Assembly (NCBI RefSeq): GCF_003999195.1
Contig: NZ_RJVR01000333.1
Span: 1 to 64,000 of the forward strand
Direction of reading: 5' to 3'
Source: Streptomyces soli
GTDB lineage: Bacteria; Actinomycetota; Actinomycetes; Streptomycetales; Streptomycetaceae
Length of the DNA: 64,000 nt
Shown: positions 51,379 to 62,479 of the stretch, in pieces
How the letters are laid out: the number at the start of each line of letters is the position of its first letter
Position numbering within the stretch: the first letter of the stretch is position 1
The notes under the pieces: model-generated
Databases searched by the model: none
Told to the model about the DNA's origin: nothing
The model's input: the letters and a program-made list of their open reading frames with translations, nothing else
Position numbers and translations under genes: made by a program

Positions 51379-52653
51379 ATGTCTCTCCTCAACAGCTCCC
51401 TGCACGAACTCGACCCCGACGTCGCCGCCGCCGTCGACGCCGAGCTCGACCGCCAGCAGTCCACCCTGGAAATGATCGCCTCCGAGAACTTCGCCCCGGT
51501 CGCGGTGCTGGAGGCCCAGGGCTCGGTGCTGACCAACAAGTACGCGGAGGGCTACCCCGGCCGCCGCTACTACGGCGGCTGCGAGCACGTGGACGTCGTC
51601 GAGCAGCTCGCCATCGACCGCGTCAAGGCGCTCTTCGGCGCCGAGCACGCCAACGTACAGCCGCATTCGGGCGCGCAGGCCAACGCCGCCGCGATGTTCG
51701 CGCTGCTCTCCCCCGGCGACACGATCCTCGGGCTGAGCCTCGCCCACGGTGGGCACCTCACCCACGGCATGAAGATCAACTTCTCCGGCAAGCTCTACAA
51801 CGTGGTGCCCTACCACGTGGACGCCGAGACCGGTCTGGTCGACATGGAGGAGGTCGAGCGCCTCGCCAAGGAGAACCGGCCCAAGCTGATCGTCGCCGGC
51901 TGGTCCGCCTACCCGCGCCAGCTGGACTTCGCCGCGTTCCGCAGGATCGCCGACGAGGTCGGCGCCTACCTGATGGTCGACATGGCGCACTTCGCCGGCC
52001 TGGTGGCGGCGGGTCTGCACCCCTCCCCCGTGCCGTACGCGGACGTGGTGACCACCACGACCCACAAGACCCTCGGCGGTCCGCGCGGCGGTGTCATCCT
52101 CTCCAAGGCCGAGCTGGCCAAGAAGATCAACTCCGCGGTCTTCCCCGGCCAGCAGGGCGGTCCGCTCGAGCACGTCATCGCGGCGAAGGCGGTCGCCTTC
52201 AAGGTCGCGGCGTCCGACGACTTCAAGGACCGCCAGGTCCGTACCCTCGAAGGCGCCAAGATCCTCGCCGAGCGTCTGGTCCAGCCGGACCTGACCGAGG
52301 CCGGCGTCTCGGTGCTGTCCGGCGGCACGGATGTGCACCTCGTCCTGGTCGACCTCCGCAACAGCGAGCTCGACGGCCAGCAGGCGGAGGACCGTCTCCA
52401 CGAGGTCGGCATCACCGTCAACCGCAACGCCATCCCGAACGACCCCCGCCCCCCGATGGTCACCTCAGGCCTGCGCATCGGCACCCCGGCCCTGGCCACC
52501 CGCGGCTTCACCGCCGAGGACTTCCGCGAGGTCGCCGACATCATCGCCGAGGCCCTCAAGCCCGGCTTCGACGCCGAGCAGTCCAAGGCGCTCAGTGCCC
52601 GTGTCTCCGCCCTCGCGGCGAAGCACCCGCTCTATCCCGGCCTGAAGAAGTAA
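51379..52653 (+). CDS. glyA: Serine hydroxymethyltransferase
   Basis: A 424-residue PLP enzyme interconverting glycine plus methylene-THF with serine. [38 protein letters not shown], the aldimine Lys in [17 protein letters not shown] and [20 protein letters not shown] are diagnostic. It uses the one-carbon unit released by the glycine cleavage system encoded upstream. Confidence 0.97.
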   Translation: MSLLNSSLHELDPDVAAAVDAELDRQQSTLEMIASENFAPVAVLEAQGSVLTNKYAEGYPGRRYYGGCEHVDVVEQLAIDRVKALFGAEHANVQPHSGAQANAAAMFALLSPGDTILGLSLAHGGHLTHGMKINFSGKLYNVVPYHVDAETGLVDMEEVERLAKENRPKLIVAGWSAYPRQLDFAAFRRIADEVGAYLMVDMAHFAGLVAAGLHPSPVPYADVVTTTTHKTLGGPRGGVILSKAELAKKINSAVFPGQQGGPLEHVIAAKAVAFKVAASDDFKDRQVRTLEGAKILAERLVQPDLTEAGVSVLSGGTDVHLVLVDLRNSELDGQQAEDRLHEVGITVNRNAIPNDPRPPMVTSGLRIGTPALATRGFTAEDFREVADIIAEALKPGFDAEQSKALSARVSALAAKHPLYPGLKK

Positions 52654-52727
52654 CACGTACGTCCCGGTGGGGGCGCCCCCGTCCCGTTCCCGGCGCCCCC
52701 GCCAACCCCACCTCAGGGAGTCACGCC

Positions 52728-54095
<1,368 letters not shown>

Positions 54096-54187
54096 GGAAA
54101 CCTGCCCTGACCAGCCCCTTTGAGTCTTTTCGGAACTGTCAGGGCCTTCCCTGCTTACCCGGCGACAAGTAAACAGCTCGGGGCCGG

Positions 54188-55153
54188 TCAAGCCTGCCAG
54201 TCCGCGTAGACGGCGGCGATCCCCTCGCGCAGTGCAACGGCCGGCTTCCAGCCGAGCGCGGTGAGGCGGGAGATGTCCAGGAGTTTTCTCGGCGTACCGT
54301 CCGGCTTGGATGTGTCCCAGGCGATGCGGCCGCCGTATCCGATGACGGACCGCACCGCCTCGGCCAGTTCACGAATCGTCAGGTCCTCGCCGCAGCCGAC
54401 GTTGACCGGCTCGTCGCCGTCGTAGCTTCGCAAGAGCAGCGCGCAGGCCGCGGCGAGGTCGTCGACGTGCAGGAATTCGCGGCGCGGCGTGCCCGAGCCC
54501 CACAGGGTCACCTCGGCCGCGCCTTCCTGCTTCGCCTCGTGGAAGCGGCGGATCAGGGCCGGCAGGACGTGCGAGGTCTGGAGGTCGAAGTTGTCGCCCG
54601 GGCCGTAGAGGTTGGTCGGCATGGCGGAGATGTACGAGGCGCCGTACTGCCGCCGGTAGGACTGGATCTGGACGATCCCGGCGATCTTGGCGAGCGCGTA
54701 CGGTTCGTTGGTCAGCTCCAGCGGGCCGGTGAGCAGCGCTTCCTCGCGGATCGGCTGGGCGGCGAGCTTCGGGTAGATGCACGACGACCCGAGGAAGAGC
54801 AGCCGGCCGACCCCGGCCGCGTACGAACCCGCGATCACGCTCAGCTGGATGCGCAGATTGTCCTCGAGGAACGGTACCGGGAAGGTGCTGTTGGCCAAGA
54901 TGCCGCCGACCTTCGCGGCGGCCAGCACCACTGCGTCCGGGCGGACGTCCGCCAGGAATCTCGCGGTCCGCGCGGCGTCGCGCAGATCGAGTTCGTCGCG
55001 GCCACGAGTGATCACCTCATGACCGTCGGCGGTGAGCCGGCGGGTGACCGCCGACCCGACCAGACCACGGTGGCCCGCCACGAAAATGCGGGCGCGGGGC
55101 GGCAGCCAGACCTGCTCGGCTGCCGCGCCCACCGCCCTTCGAGGATCACTCAT
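54188..55153 (-). CDS. fcl: GDP-L-fucose synthase
   Basis: A 321-residue extended SDR. NADP motif [34 protein letters not shown]; catalytic Ser in [15 protein letters not shown] with [11 protein letters not shown] (Tyr-x3-Lys); [20 protein letters not shown]. Converts GDP-4-keto-6-deoxymannose, the product of Gmd, to GDP-fucose. The ATG is 4 bases from the stop of the upstream Wzc-like gene, with which it forms an operon. First gene of the glycan island. Confidence 0.93.
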   Translation of the reverse strand: MSDPRRAVGAAAEQVWLPPRARIFVAGHRGLVGSAVTRRLTADGHEVITRGRDELDLRDAARTARFLADVRPDAVVLAAAKVGGILANSTFPVPFLEDNLRIQLSVIAGSYAAGVGRLLFLGSSCIYPKLAAQPIREEALLTGPLELTNEPYALAKIAGIVQIQSYRRQYGASYISAMPTNLYGPGDNFDLQTSHVLPALIRRFHEAKQEGAAEVTLWGSGTPRREFLHVDDLAAACALLLRSYDGDEPVNVGCGEDLTIRELAEAVRSVIGYGGRIAWDTSKPDGTPRKLLDISRLTALGWKPAVALREGIAAVYADWQA

Positions 55154-55157
55154 GGGT

Positions 55158-56672
55158 TCACCACTCGGAGTGGCTGGGCTTGCCGTTGCGAGGGGCTTCC
55201 ATTCCCGTCGGCCGCATCGCCGATGACGCACCGTGAAGCGCCGGGGGTTCGGCCGGCGTCGCGCGCCCGTCATTGCGCAGCAGCCGGGAGAACGCGCCGG
55301 TCGTATGGCGCTGCTGCGGCCGGTAGGTGTACGCGTAGCCGTAGGCCCCTTCCTCGCCCTTCTGCGGCGCCATGTTGAAGATCGTGCCCAGTACGGGAGT
55401 ACCACCACGCCGAAGAGTGTCCAGAGCAGCGGCGACCTGTGTACGGCTGGTGCGGGCAGCGCGCACCACCAACACGTAACCGTCCACCACCGGGGCCATC
55501 GCCGCGGTGTCCGCGACAGGGAGCACCGGGGACGTGTCGATCACGATGTGGTCGAACTCCTCCGAAAGGGTGGCCAGCACGGTGCGGAACTGCTCGCTGC
55601 CCAGCAGTTCAGCCGGATTGGGCGGCACCGCCCCGCTGGTCAGCACTGAGAACGTGCCGGCGGACTGCAGCACCTGCTGCACATGTGCCTGGCCGATCAA
55701 ACAGGACGTCAGCCCGGCATCTCCGACGAGACCGAGACCCCGGGCCACAGTGGGGCGGCGCAGGTCGGTCTCGACCAGGCACACCTTGGCACCGGCCTCT
55801 GCCATCGCGGCGGCCAGGTTGACCGCGACACTGGTCTTACCCTCCCCGGGGAGCGCACTGGTCACCGCGATCACCTTGGGCGCCCGGTCAACGTCCACGA
55901 ACCGAAGGTTGGTACGCAACTGCCGGAAGCCCTCGGCACGCAGACCATGCATGTCATCGCGCGTGGCCACCAGATGCCGGGCGTTGCGCGAGTCGTGCAC
56001 GACGCTCCCGAGTACGGGAGGCCCGCCGGCCTTGGCCATCAAGTCGGCCAGAGCCTGACGGCTGCGTACCGAGGTGTCCAGCGACTCGCGCAGGACCGCG
56101 CAACCGGCCCCGAGCGCCAGCCCGCACAGCAGACCGAGCGCGAGATTCACGACAGGACGCGGGGAGAAGGGTGCGGTGGGCGTGGAGGCGGGCTCCGTGA
56201 CGCTCAGTCTGACCGGGGAGTAATTCGCGTTGGCCGGCCGCTCCAGCCCGCTGACCATGTCGGCGAAGCGCTCGGCGACGGTGTTGCTGATCAGTGCCGC
56301 CCGGCTCGGCTTGGTGTCGGTGACAGTGATCCGGAGCAGCACCGTGTCGGGCTGCGCGGATGCGGAGATCTTGCTGGCCAGTTGGTCCGGCGTCATGCCG
56401 AGTTTCAGCGACCTGATGACGGGCCGGGTCACCAGGGGGCTGCCGGCCATCTTCGCGTAGGACTGCACCCGCGCCTGGGTGAAGACGTTCCCCTGGTTCA
56501 GCTGGGCCGTGTCGACCCCGTCCTGCATGGAGACGAAGAGCGTGGTGGTGGCCCGGTACTCCGGCGTGGCCGCATAGGTGGCCAGTACGCCGAGTCCCGT
56601 GCCCAGCAGGGTCAGCGCGGCGATGATGCGCCAGCGGCGAGAGAGGACCCGTAGGTAGTCGCGTAGATCCAA
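55158..56672 (-). CDS. Wzz-domain/BY-kinase fusion (polysaccharide co-polymerase)
   Basis: A 504-residue protein. Wzz part: [20 protein letters not shown] with helix 1, an outer loop, and helix 2 ([20 protein letters not shown]). Kinase part: Walker [17 protein letters not shown], Walker A' [13 protein letters not shown], Walker [15 protein letters not shown]. The tail has a Tyr cluster ([10 protein letters not shown]) for autophosphorylation. It sets chain length and export of surface polysaccharide. I place the start at a TTG (56672) after GGGGACGG; an ATG at 56711 is possible. Divergent from gmd. Confidence 0.88.
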   Translation of the reverse strand: MDLRDYLRVLSRRWRIIAALTLLGTGLGVLATYAATPEYRATTTLFVSMQDGVDTAQLNQGNVFTQARVQSYAKMAGSPLVTRPVIRSLKLGMTPDQLASKISASAQPDTVLLRITVTDTKPSRAALISNTVAERFADMVSGLERPANANYSPVRLSVTEPASTPTAPFSPRPVVNLALGLLCGLALGAGCAVLRESLDTSVRSRQALADLMAKAGGPPVLGSVVHDSRNARHLVATRDDMHGLRAEGFRQLRTNLRFVDVDRAPKVIAVTSALPGEGKTSVAVNLAAAMAEAGAKVCLVETDLRRPTVARGLGLVGDAGLTSCLIGQAHVQQVLQSAGTFSVLTSGAVPPNPAELLGSEQFRTVLATLSEEFDHIVIDTSPVLPVADTAAMAPVVDGYVLVVRAARTSRTQVAAALDTLRRGGTPVLGTIFNMAPQKGEEGAYGYAYTYRPQQRHTTGAFSRLLRNDGRATPAEPPALHGASSAMRPTGMEAPRNGKPSHSEW

Positions 56673-56826
56673 GATATCCGTCCCCGGTCGGAGCCAGTGA
56701 GTACGAAGCATCACCTTATGACCCAAAACAGACAAATGCGACACATGACCCTAATTCCCGTTTTGGGGTTGCCGTGTCCGTACCCTGACGGAGCCCCACC
56801 TGACAGTCCACCAGCAGGGAGTGCGT

Positions 56827-57867
56827 GTGACAGCCAAGACGGCGCTCATCACCGGCATCACCGGCCAGGACGGTTCCTACCTCGCGGAGCTACTGCTGCA
56901 GAAGGGTTACCAGGTGCACGGGATCGTCCGCCGCGCCTCCACCTTCAACACGCACCGCATCGATCACCTCTACCGCGACCCGCACGACCCCGAAGCCCGC
57001 CTGTTCCTCCACTACGGTGACCTCACGGACGGCACCCGGATCGCCGGTCTACTGGAGCAAGTACGGCCCGACGAGGTCTATCACCTCGCCGCCCAGTCAC
57101 ACGTCCGGGTCTCCTTCGACGAGCCCGAATTCACCGGCAACACCACCGGGCTGAGCACCACACGCCTGCTTGAAGCCATCCGGGCGATCAACCTCCCCTG
57201 CCGCTTCTACCAGGCCTCCAGCTCCGAGATGTTCGGCGCGACGCCGCCACCCCAGCACGAGGGCACCGCCTTCCATCCCCGCTCGCCCTACGGGGTGGCC
57301 AAGGTGTACGCCTACTGGGTCACCCGGAACTACCGTGAGGCATACGGCATCTACGCCGTCAACGGCATCCTGTTCAACCACGAGTCACCGCGCCGTGGAC
57401 CCACCTTCGTCACCCGCAAGGTTGCCATTGCTGCCGCCCGCATCAAAGCCGGTCTTCAGGACGAGCTGTACCTGGGCAACCTCGACGCCCGCCGCGACTG
57501 GGGCTACGCGCCGGAGTACGTCGAGGCTATGTGGCGAATGCTGCAGCAGGACGAGCCGGACGACTTCGTCATCGCCACCGGCACCAGCTACAGCGTGCAG
57601 GACTTCGTTGAGGTGTGCTTCGCCCACGCGGGGCTCGACTGGCGCGAACACGTTCGCTTCGACGACCGCTACCTGCGCCCGACCGAGGTCGACGACCTGG
57701 TCGGTGACGCCTCCAAGGCCGAAAAGGTTCTCGGATGGCGGCCCACGGTGCGCGCGCCGGAGCTCGCCAGTCTGATGGTCGACGCCGAACTGAGTGCTCC
57801 GCTGCAGGCCGCCGAGCCAAAGGAGACGGTGCCATCTCCCGGCCTCCCGGCCCTCGCCACGCGGTGA
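56827..57867 (+). CDS. gmd: GDP-mannose 4,6-dehydratase
   Basis: A 346-residue extended [58 protein letters not shown], catalytic [20 protein letters not shown] and [56 protein letters not shown]. Makes the precursor used by Fcl. The GTG start was chosen for its GGGA spacing of six; another GTG is two codons upstream. It diverges from the Wzc-like gene across a 154-base gap. Confidence 0.95.
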   Translation: MTAKTALITGITGQDGSYLAELLLQKGYQVHGIVRRASTFNTHRIDHLYRDPHDPEARLFLHYGDLTDGTRIAGLLEQVRPDEVYHLAAQSHVRVSFDEPEFTGNTTGLSTTRLLEAIRAINLPCRFYQASSSEMFGATPPPQHEGTAFHPRSPYGVAKVYAYWVTRNYREAYGIYAVNGILFNHESPRRGPTFVTRKVAIAAARIKAGLQDELYLGNLDARRDWGYAPEYVEAMWRMLQQDEPDDFVIATGTSYSVQDFVEVCFAHAGLDWREHVRFDDRYLRPTEVDDLVGDASKAEKVLGWRPTVRAPELASLMVDAELSAPLQAAEPKETVPSPGLPALATR

Positions 57868-57982
57868 GGCTGGATGCCGGATGCAGCGACCGCATGGTCG
57901 GCACGGCGCACACCCCGGCACCCACACGTATGTAGGCGACACGGAGCACAGCATCCGACATGAAACGGAATGCCGATATTAT

Positions 57983-58708
57983 ATGCGGATGACCATCCTT
58001 CACGGAATCAGGCGTCTCGGGCAGCGTCTCGGAGTGGATGTGACCCGCTATCCCGAGGCCAACCTGGAACACCAAGCCAACCAGCTGCTGGCGCATCACC
58101 GCGTGGATGTAGTCCTCGACGTCGGGGCGAACGACGGCCGTTACGCCACGGGCCTGCGCCGCAGCGGCTATCGCGGACGCATCGTGTCGTTCGAACCGCT
58201 GGGAGAGCCGTTCCGACGTCTCAGGGCAAATTCGGCAAAAGACCAGTTGTGGACGGTCAGGCCCTTTGCAATCGGAGATATCGAGGGCACCGTGGACATC
58301 CACGTGGCAGGAAACGCGGGAGCGAGCAGTTCCGTACTGCAGATGCTGTCCCGGCACGCAGATGCTGCTCCTGACTCCCGGTATGTCGGTATCGAGAGCG
58401 TGCAGCAGCGCCGTCTTGCCGTGCTGTGGCCGGATCTCGTACGGGAAGCGGAGCGGGTCTTCCTGAAAGTCGACGTACAGGGTGCGGAGAAGAATGTGCT
58501 GCTGGGCGCAGGCGAGAGGATCTCGCGGTGCATCGGCGTGCAGATGGAGGTCACCTTTTCGCCGCTTTACGAAGGCGGGATGCTGTATAGGGAGGCCCTG
58601 GACATGCTGGAGGGCTTCGGTTTCTCATTGATGTATGTCGTGCCCGGATTCACCGACCCTCGCATCAGTCGGATGTACCAGTGCGACGTGGTGTGTTTCC
58701 GTGAATAA
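57983..58708 (+). CDS. FkbM family methyltransferase
   Basis: A 241-residue SAM-dependent enzyme: VDVVLDVGANDGRYATGLRR (motif I), GRIVSFEPLGEPFRRLRANS, then FLKVDVQGAEKNVLLGAG and IGVQMEVTFSPLYEGGMLY, the FkbM C-terminal pattern. These usually O-methylate sugars or polyketides; here a glycan sugar is likely. The start codon lies in a noticeably AT-rich stretch (gatattatatgcgg); two ATGs two codons apart are possible. Confidence 0.9.
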   Translation: MRMTILHGIRRLGQRLGVDVTRYPEANLEHQANQLLAHHRVDVVLDVGANDGRYATGLRRSGYRGRIVSFEPLGEPFRRLRANSAKDQLWTVRPFAIGDIEGTVDIHVAGNAGASSSVLQMLSRHADAAPDSRYVGIESVQQRRLAVLWPDLVREAERVFLKVDVQGAEKNVLLGAGERISRCIGVQMEVTFSPLYEGGMLYREALDMLEGFGFSLMYVVPGFTDPRISRMYQCDVVCFRE

Positions 58709-58810
58709 GCCCATGGGCGTCACCATCTGGATTGCACGTGTAGTTCAACCGGCGCTGCTGCGGTGGTACCGGGCCGATGACAACCCCGAGAAAGCGCCTG
58801 TGGAGGGTCT

Positions 58811-59854
58811 GTGATCGACAAGCTGAAGACCGTTCTCATTGCCGTGCCGACGACGGGTGCGCGCCCGTTGCTCCCCCTCCTTGAAGAACTTTATGTGCAG
58901 TCCCGGGCGGCTGAACGGGGAGGGCGCACGGTATCGGTCCTGCTGCTCGACAATTCCGGGGGCGGCTCGGAGTGGGTTCGCGCGGCCGTGGCCCGCAACG
59001 GTGTGACGTGCCAGCAGGTCAGCGATCGTGGGTTCGCCCAGGTCCGCAATGCCGCGCTGGACCTGGCAGCGCATTACGACGCACTGGTCTTCATCGACGA
59101 CGACGAGCGCCCGTGCTACGGATGGCTCGAAACCCTGGTGAACAGTGCCGAGAAGTCTTCGGCCGATGTCGTCGTTGGCCCAGTCCCCGTCCGCCTACCT
59201 CCGGCCGCCCCTCGGTGGCTGGATGGTGGCGCGGTGCTGCGTCCAATGCGATCTCAGCCTGACGGGCCGCTGCATGGTCCAGCCAACTCAGGTAACACCT
59301 TGATCCGCATGGCCACCATCCAACGTCTGGGTGTTCGCTTTCGACCGGCTTTCGACCGAGTCGGCGGTGAGGATACGGTCTTCTTCACCGAACTAGCGCA
59401 GCGCGGGGCGACGCTGGTCTGGGCAGGCGCCGCTGTCGCGCAGGAAATTCCCGACCCGGAAAGACTGACCCTGTCATGGACGCTGCGCCGGGCCTATCGC
59501 GCGGGTCGTGCCGTCGCCCGGCTGGAACGCACGCTGGGCCCTGCGCTGTTTGCCCGCCGAATGCATCGCCGGGCCGGGCGAATCGCGCGGGGACTGGCAC
59601 GGCTGCTGTGGGGCGCGGTCCGGCGAAACTCACCTGATTGTGTCCGCGGACTCATGGACTTCGCCTTCGCGGGCGGTTGGCTGGCGGAATCGACGTGCAG
59701 CCGCGGACGAGAGCTGACAACCGAGCCTCTTGCGGTGGACCGAGCGGCGCCGGGATCGCGACGTCGCCTGGCCCGTGCCTGCGCCGATGAAACGCGCGGT
59801 TCAAACGACATGTCCACGCGCGAGAGCACCGATCCACGTCGTCGTGTCGAGTAA
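58811..59854 (+). CDS. Family 2 glycosyltransferase
   Basis: A 347-residue GT-A type enzyme. TVLIAVPTTGARPLLPLLEE start, VSVLLLDNSGGGSEWVRAAV nucleotide loop, ARNAALDLA-like VRNAALDLAAHYDALVFIDD with the DDDE metal triad (IDDDERPCYGWLE), and an acceptor-side GGEDTVFFTELAQRGATLVW. GTG start after GGAGGG. C-terminal 60 residues are Arg-rich without homology I can see. Donor unknown. Confidence 0.87.
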   Translation: MIDKLKTVLIAVPTTGARPLLPLLEELYVQSRAAERGGRTVSVLLLDNSGGGSEWVRAAVARNGVTCQQVSDRGFAQVRNAALDLAAHYDALVFIDDDERPCYGWLETLVNSAEKSSADVVVGPVPVRLPPAAPRWLDGGAVLRPMRSQPDGPLHGPANSGNTLIRMATIQRLGVRFRPAFDRVGGEDTVFFTELAQRGATLVWAGAAVAQEIPDPERLTLSWTLRRAYRAGRAVARLERTLGPALFARRMHRRAGRIARGLARLLWGAVRRNSPDCVRGLMDFAFAGGWLAESTCSRGRELTTEPLAVDRAAPGSRRRLARACADETRGSNDMSTRESTDPRRRVE

Positions 59855-59926
59855 TGTGCATCCCTTGCGCACTGCAGGGAGCTTGACCGGCAGTACCGCG
59901 CAAGCCGGACAAGATTTCGCCACCGG

Positions 59927-60770
59927 ATGCTGCGCCACCCTCTCCGCCTCGCGTACCCCACACCGGTTCGACTTCGCAAGTGGAAGGAGCTCGGACACAG
60001 CGTGCACGTAAAAGCACGCCCACCCTGGGGGCAGTACATCACAGTCACTTTGCCCGACGATGTGTCCGTATCGTTGCGTTGGAACGGTTTCTTCGAGTAC
60101 GATCTGAGCGCGTTCTACCTCCGATTCCTGCGAAACGGAATGACTTCCATCGAGGTGGGGCGCATGTGGGCTACTTCAGCATACTGGCCAGCCAGGCAGT
60201 CGGTGCCGCCGGCCAGGTCATCGCCTTCGAGCCGACTCCGTCAACGTTCGCTGTGCTCGCGGCCAACTCCCGAACCCGGAAAAATGTCACACCGATGAAT
60301 GCTGCTGGCTGGTCAGAACCTTCGACGATCTCGCTGCACGATTACGGGCCGGGATTCAGCGCCTTCAACTCCGTCTTTCAGGCCAGACTTCCCGATGAAG
60401 TCAGGAACCGGATCAGCGAACGCACCTGTGCCGTTCAGGCCGTACGTCTCGACGATTATGTACGCGACCACGGATGCGTTCCTGACGTCGTGAAAATCGA
60501 CGTGGAGAGCGCTGAGATGCATGTACTGCGTGGTATGGAGCAATTGCTGAGCGGATCGCGGCCGATCATTTCGCTTGAGGTGGAAGACATGGGAGCCCCG
60601 GATGCTCCGAACAGCCGTGACCTAGTCGAAAAATCCTCTCCTTCGACTACAGTGAATTCGAACTGCGCAAGGGCTGCGCACTCCCCCACCAATTGCGAAA
60701 CGAGTACGAGTACGAGTACGAGAATATCATCTTCGCTCCGACTGAGCGGTCCGGTGACATCTCACCTTGA
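59927..60770 (+). pseudogene. Second FkbM methyltransferase gene, two frameshifts
   Basis: Three frames join into one protein. Frame A: LRLAYPTPVRLRKWKELGHS to FLRNGMTSIEVG. A one-base loss in the G-run near 60157-60160 shifts to frame B: AHVGYFSILASQAVGAAGQV, VIAFEPTPSTFAVLAANSR, DVVKIDVESAEMHVLRGMEQ. A second one-base loss in the A-run 60629-60633 shifts to frame C: ILSFDYSEFELRKGCALPHQ, ending at TGA 60768. Correcting both gives an intact FkbM of about 280 residues with motif VGAHVGYF. Both losses are in homopolymers, so sequencing error must be considered beside true decay. Confidence 0.82.
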
Positions 60771-60793
60771 TTTCTCGCAACTATTCAGGACTT

Positions 60794-61210
60794 TCAGCTA
60801 GCTGCGGGCAGCATCCATGGCCGTCCGGCGAAGAGGTCGCGTAGGGCGGTGAGGGGGTTGATCCCGTGTTTGCGCACGGTGGAGATGTACGAGCGGATCC
60901 GGATGGTGATCGACTATCGCGTCCGGGTTGGCGACCTGCTCCAGTCGGCCACCCGGATCTCCCCTCGCCCGGCCGGCTTGCGCCCGGTGCGCTGCCGAAG
61001 CGACTTCGGCGCGGGCTTCTTACGCAGCCCGTCACTGGACGGAGGCTTGGAAAAGTTGCGCAAGTCGGATCCGACCTGGCCCTCCAACTCCGCGATCCGC
61101 TCGATCTGCTCAGCAATCATCGCCGCCTGCGCGGAGACCAGAAGCTTCAGTTCCCTGACCAACCCGGCGAGCTCCTCTTACGAGGGCTGCGGCGGCTGAT
61201 GGGAGATCAC
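60794..61210 (-). mobile_element. IS66-family transposase relic
   Basis: Start codon GTG at 61210, then ISHQPPQPS, an in-frame TAA where a Tyr codon is expected, EELAGLVRELKLLVSAQ, IERIAELEGQVGSD and the IS66 signature SKPPSSDGLRKKPAPKSLRQ. A deletion joins this to the last residues of the same transposase in another frame (TVRKHGINPLTALRDLFAGR, PWMLPAAS stop at 60794). Most of the DDE catalytic domain is missing. Confidence 0.82.
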
Positions 61211-61307
61211 AAGATCTACCTACCCGACCACCGGAACCCGTCGTCACGGCATCACCGCAGCCCGTGGGTCGTCCAAAACAGTCACGATTTCTCTGCGTGC
61301 TCAATAC

Positions 61308-62342
61308 TCACCTCAAAGAGGATGACAGGAGTCCGGTCTCCTCAAGCGTCGCTCGGATTGTACCGACCCGTACGCCCCAGTCGCCGACCTCCGACAGCCG
61401 CTGCAGGGCTCTGTCCACGTGCGGCTGCCACTTCTGTGAATCTGCAAGAATTTCCAATGCCTGGTCAGCGGGAGCGCTCCAGTCGACCTCGACGACAGGA
61501 TTGAATCCCATGAGCTCCACGAGCTCCACGGGAGCGTGCCCCAGGACGATGCATCCCGAGCCGATACTCTCCAGGTAGCGATGGGTCATGGTCTCGACGC
61601 TCCCCGAGCGGCGGGGATGCGTGAGCGACGAGGGAAAGCACACCGAGACCGTTGTGTCAGCAAGGCCTCTATGAAGGGCGCGCTCATCAGGAAACAACAA
61701 CTGGCCGCGCCGATGTGTGTAGACATGGCGCCGATTCGAGTGCGAGCGAAGGGGTTGCCTTACCGCGTCGTGCCATGCCTCGTACCGCCGTCCCATTTCC
61801 AGGATGCCGATCGTCCTTGACGCCAACGGGCGCTGAGGGCTGTACCAGGACATCCTCGTGGCTTCAGGAAGGTGGACGACTCTGGTTTTCGGTAGCTCGC
61901 CCGCAAGGAATCGGGCCGCCTGGGCGGCAGTAACGAATACAACCGGTGGCCGTAGTGGCCGCAACCGCCGGACGAACAGCTCCCACTGCGGTTCCCAGAC
62001 GTCCCAGAAGAAGGGAACCACGTCTCCCTTCAGCGCAGCCGCATAAAGTTCGCCGAACCGGGCCCCTATCAGCGGGACCAAGAGCGGCCCCCTGCGGCAG
62101 CGCAACCGGGACGGGAGGGCAAGGCGGGCCTTGCCGAGGACCCGACCGATCGCCGGGCCCACCGCTGCCGTTTGCGGCACAGCACCTTGGCGGCTCAACT
62201 CGGCGACCAGGTCTCTCACCACATAGTGCAGCGGGCGCCCGTCGGGAGGGGGCACGGAAACTCGAAGTCCGGCCAGTTGACGGCCACATGGGTCAGTGGC
62301 GGCATTTCCCACGTAAGGACTCTCCGATACTGTGACAAACAC
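61308..62342 (-). CDS. Putative glycosyltransferase (GT-B, group-1 type C-terminus)
   Basis: A 344-residue protein. N-terminal segment with LHYVVRDLVAELSRQGAV; middle VVPFFWDVWEPQWELFVRR and RVVHLPEATRMSWYSP; C-terminal TVSVCFPSSLTHPRR, VETMTHRYLESIGSGCIVLG and ELMGFNPVVEVDW, resembling the sugar-nucleotide side of family-1-like (CgeB-type) glycosyltransferases. The only gene of the island's right half on this strand. GTG start at 62342 follows GGAG at 10 bases; a TTG at 62390 is possible. Confidence 0.65.
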   Translation of the reverse strand: MFVTVSESPYVGNAATDPCGRQLAGLRVSVPPPDGRPLHYVVRDLVAELSRQGAVPQTAAVGPAIGRVLGKARLALPSRLRCRRGPLLVPLIGARFGELYAAALKGDVVPFFWDVWEPQWELFVRRLRPLRPPVVFVTAAQAARFLAGELPKTRVVHLPEATRMSWYSPQRPLASRTIGILEMGRRYEAWHDAVRQPLRSHSNRRHVYTHRRGQLLFPDERALHRGLADTTVSVCFPSSLTHPRRSGSVETMTHRYLESIGSGCIVLGHAPVELVELMGFNPVVEVDWSAPADQALEILADSQKWQPHVDRALQRLSEVGDWGVRVGTIRATLEETGLLSSSLR

Positions 62343-62479
62343 GGCTGTTGAACTCCAGTTTCCCGCGCGGCTGCGCCGATAAACTACCAAGCCTCACCGT
62401 ATATTTGCCCTGTTCATTGTCAGATGACCAAGCGAGGACTCATGCTTACTCACCCCCGCCTCGTGCATCCGGCCCGGCG

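Noticed and set aside
57960-60780. Recent foreign origin of the FkbM/GT2 stretch from base composition alone
   Set aside because: Some AT-richer stretches are visible, but I cannot compute GC3 or codon statistics, so I mention it only as part of the island.
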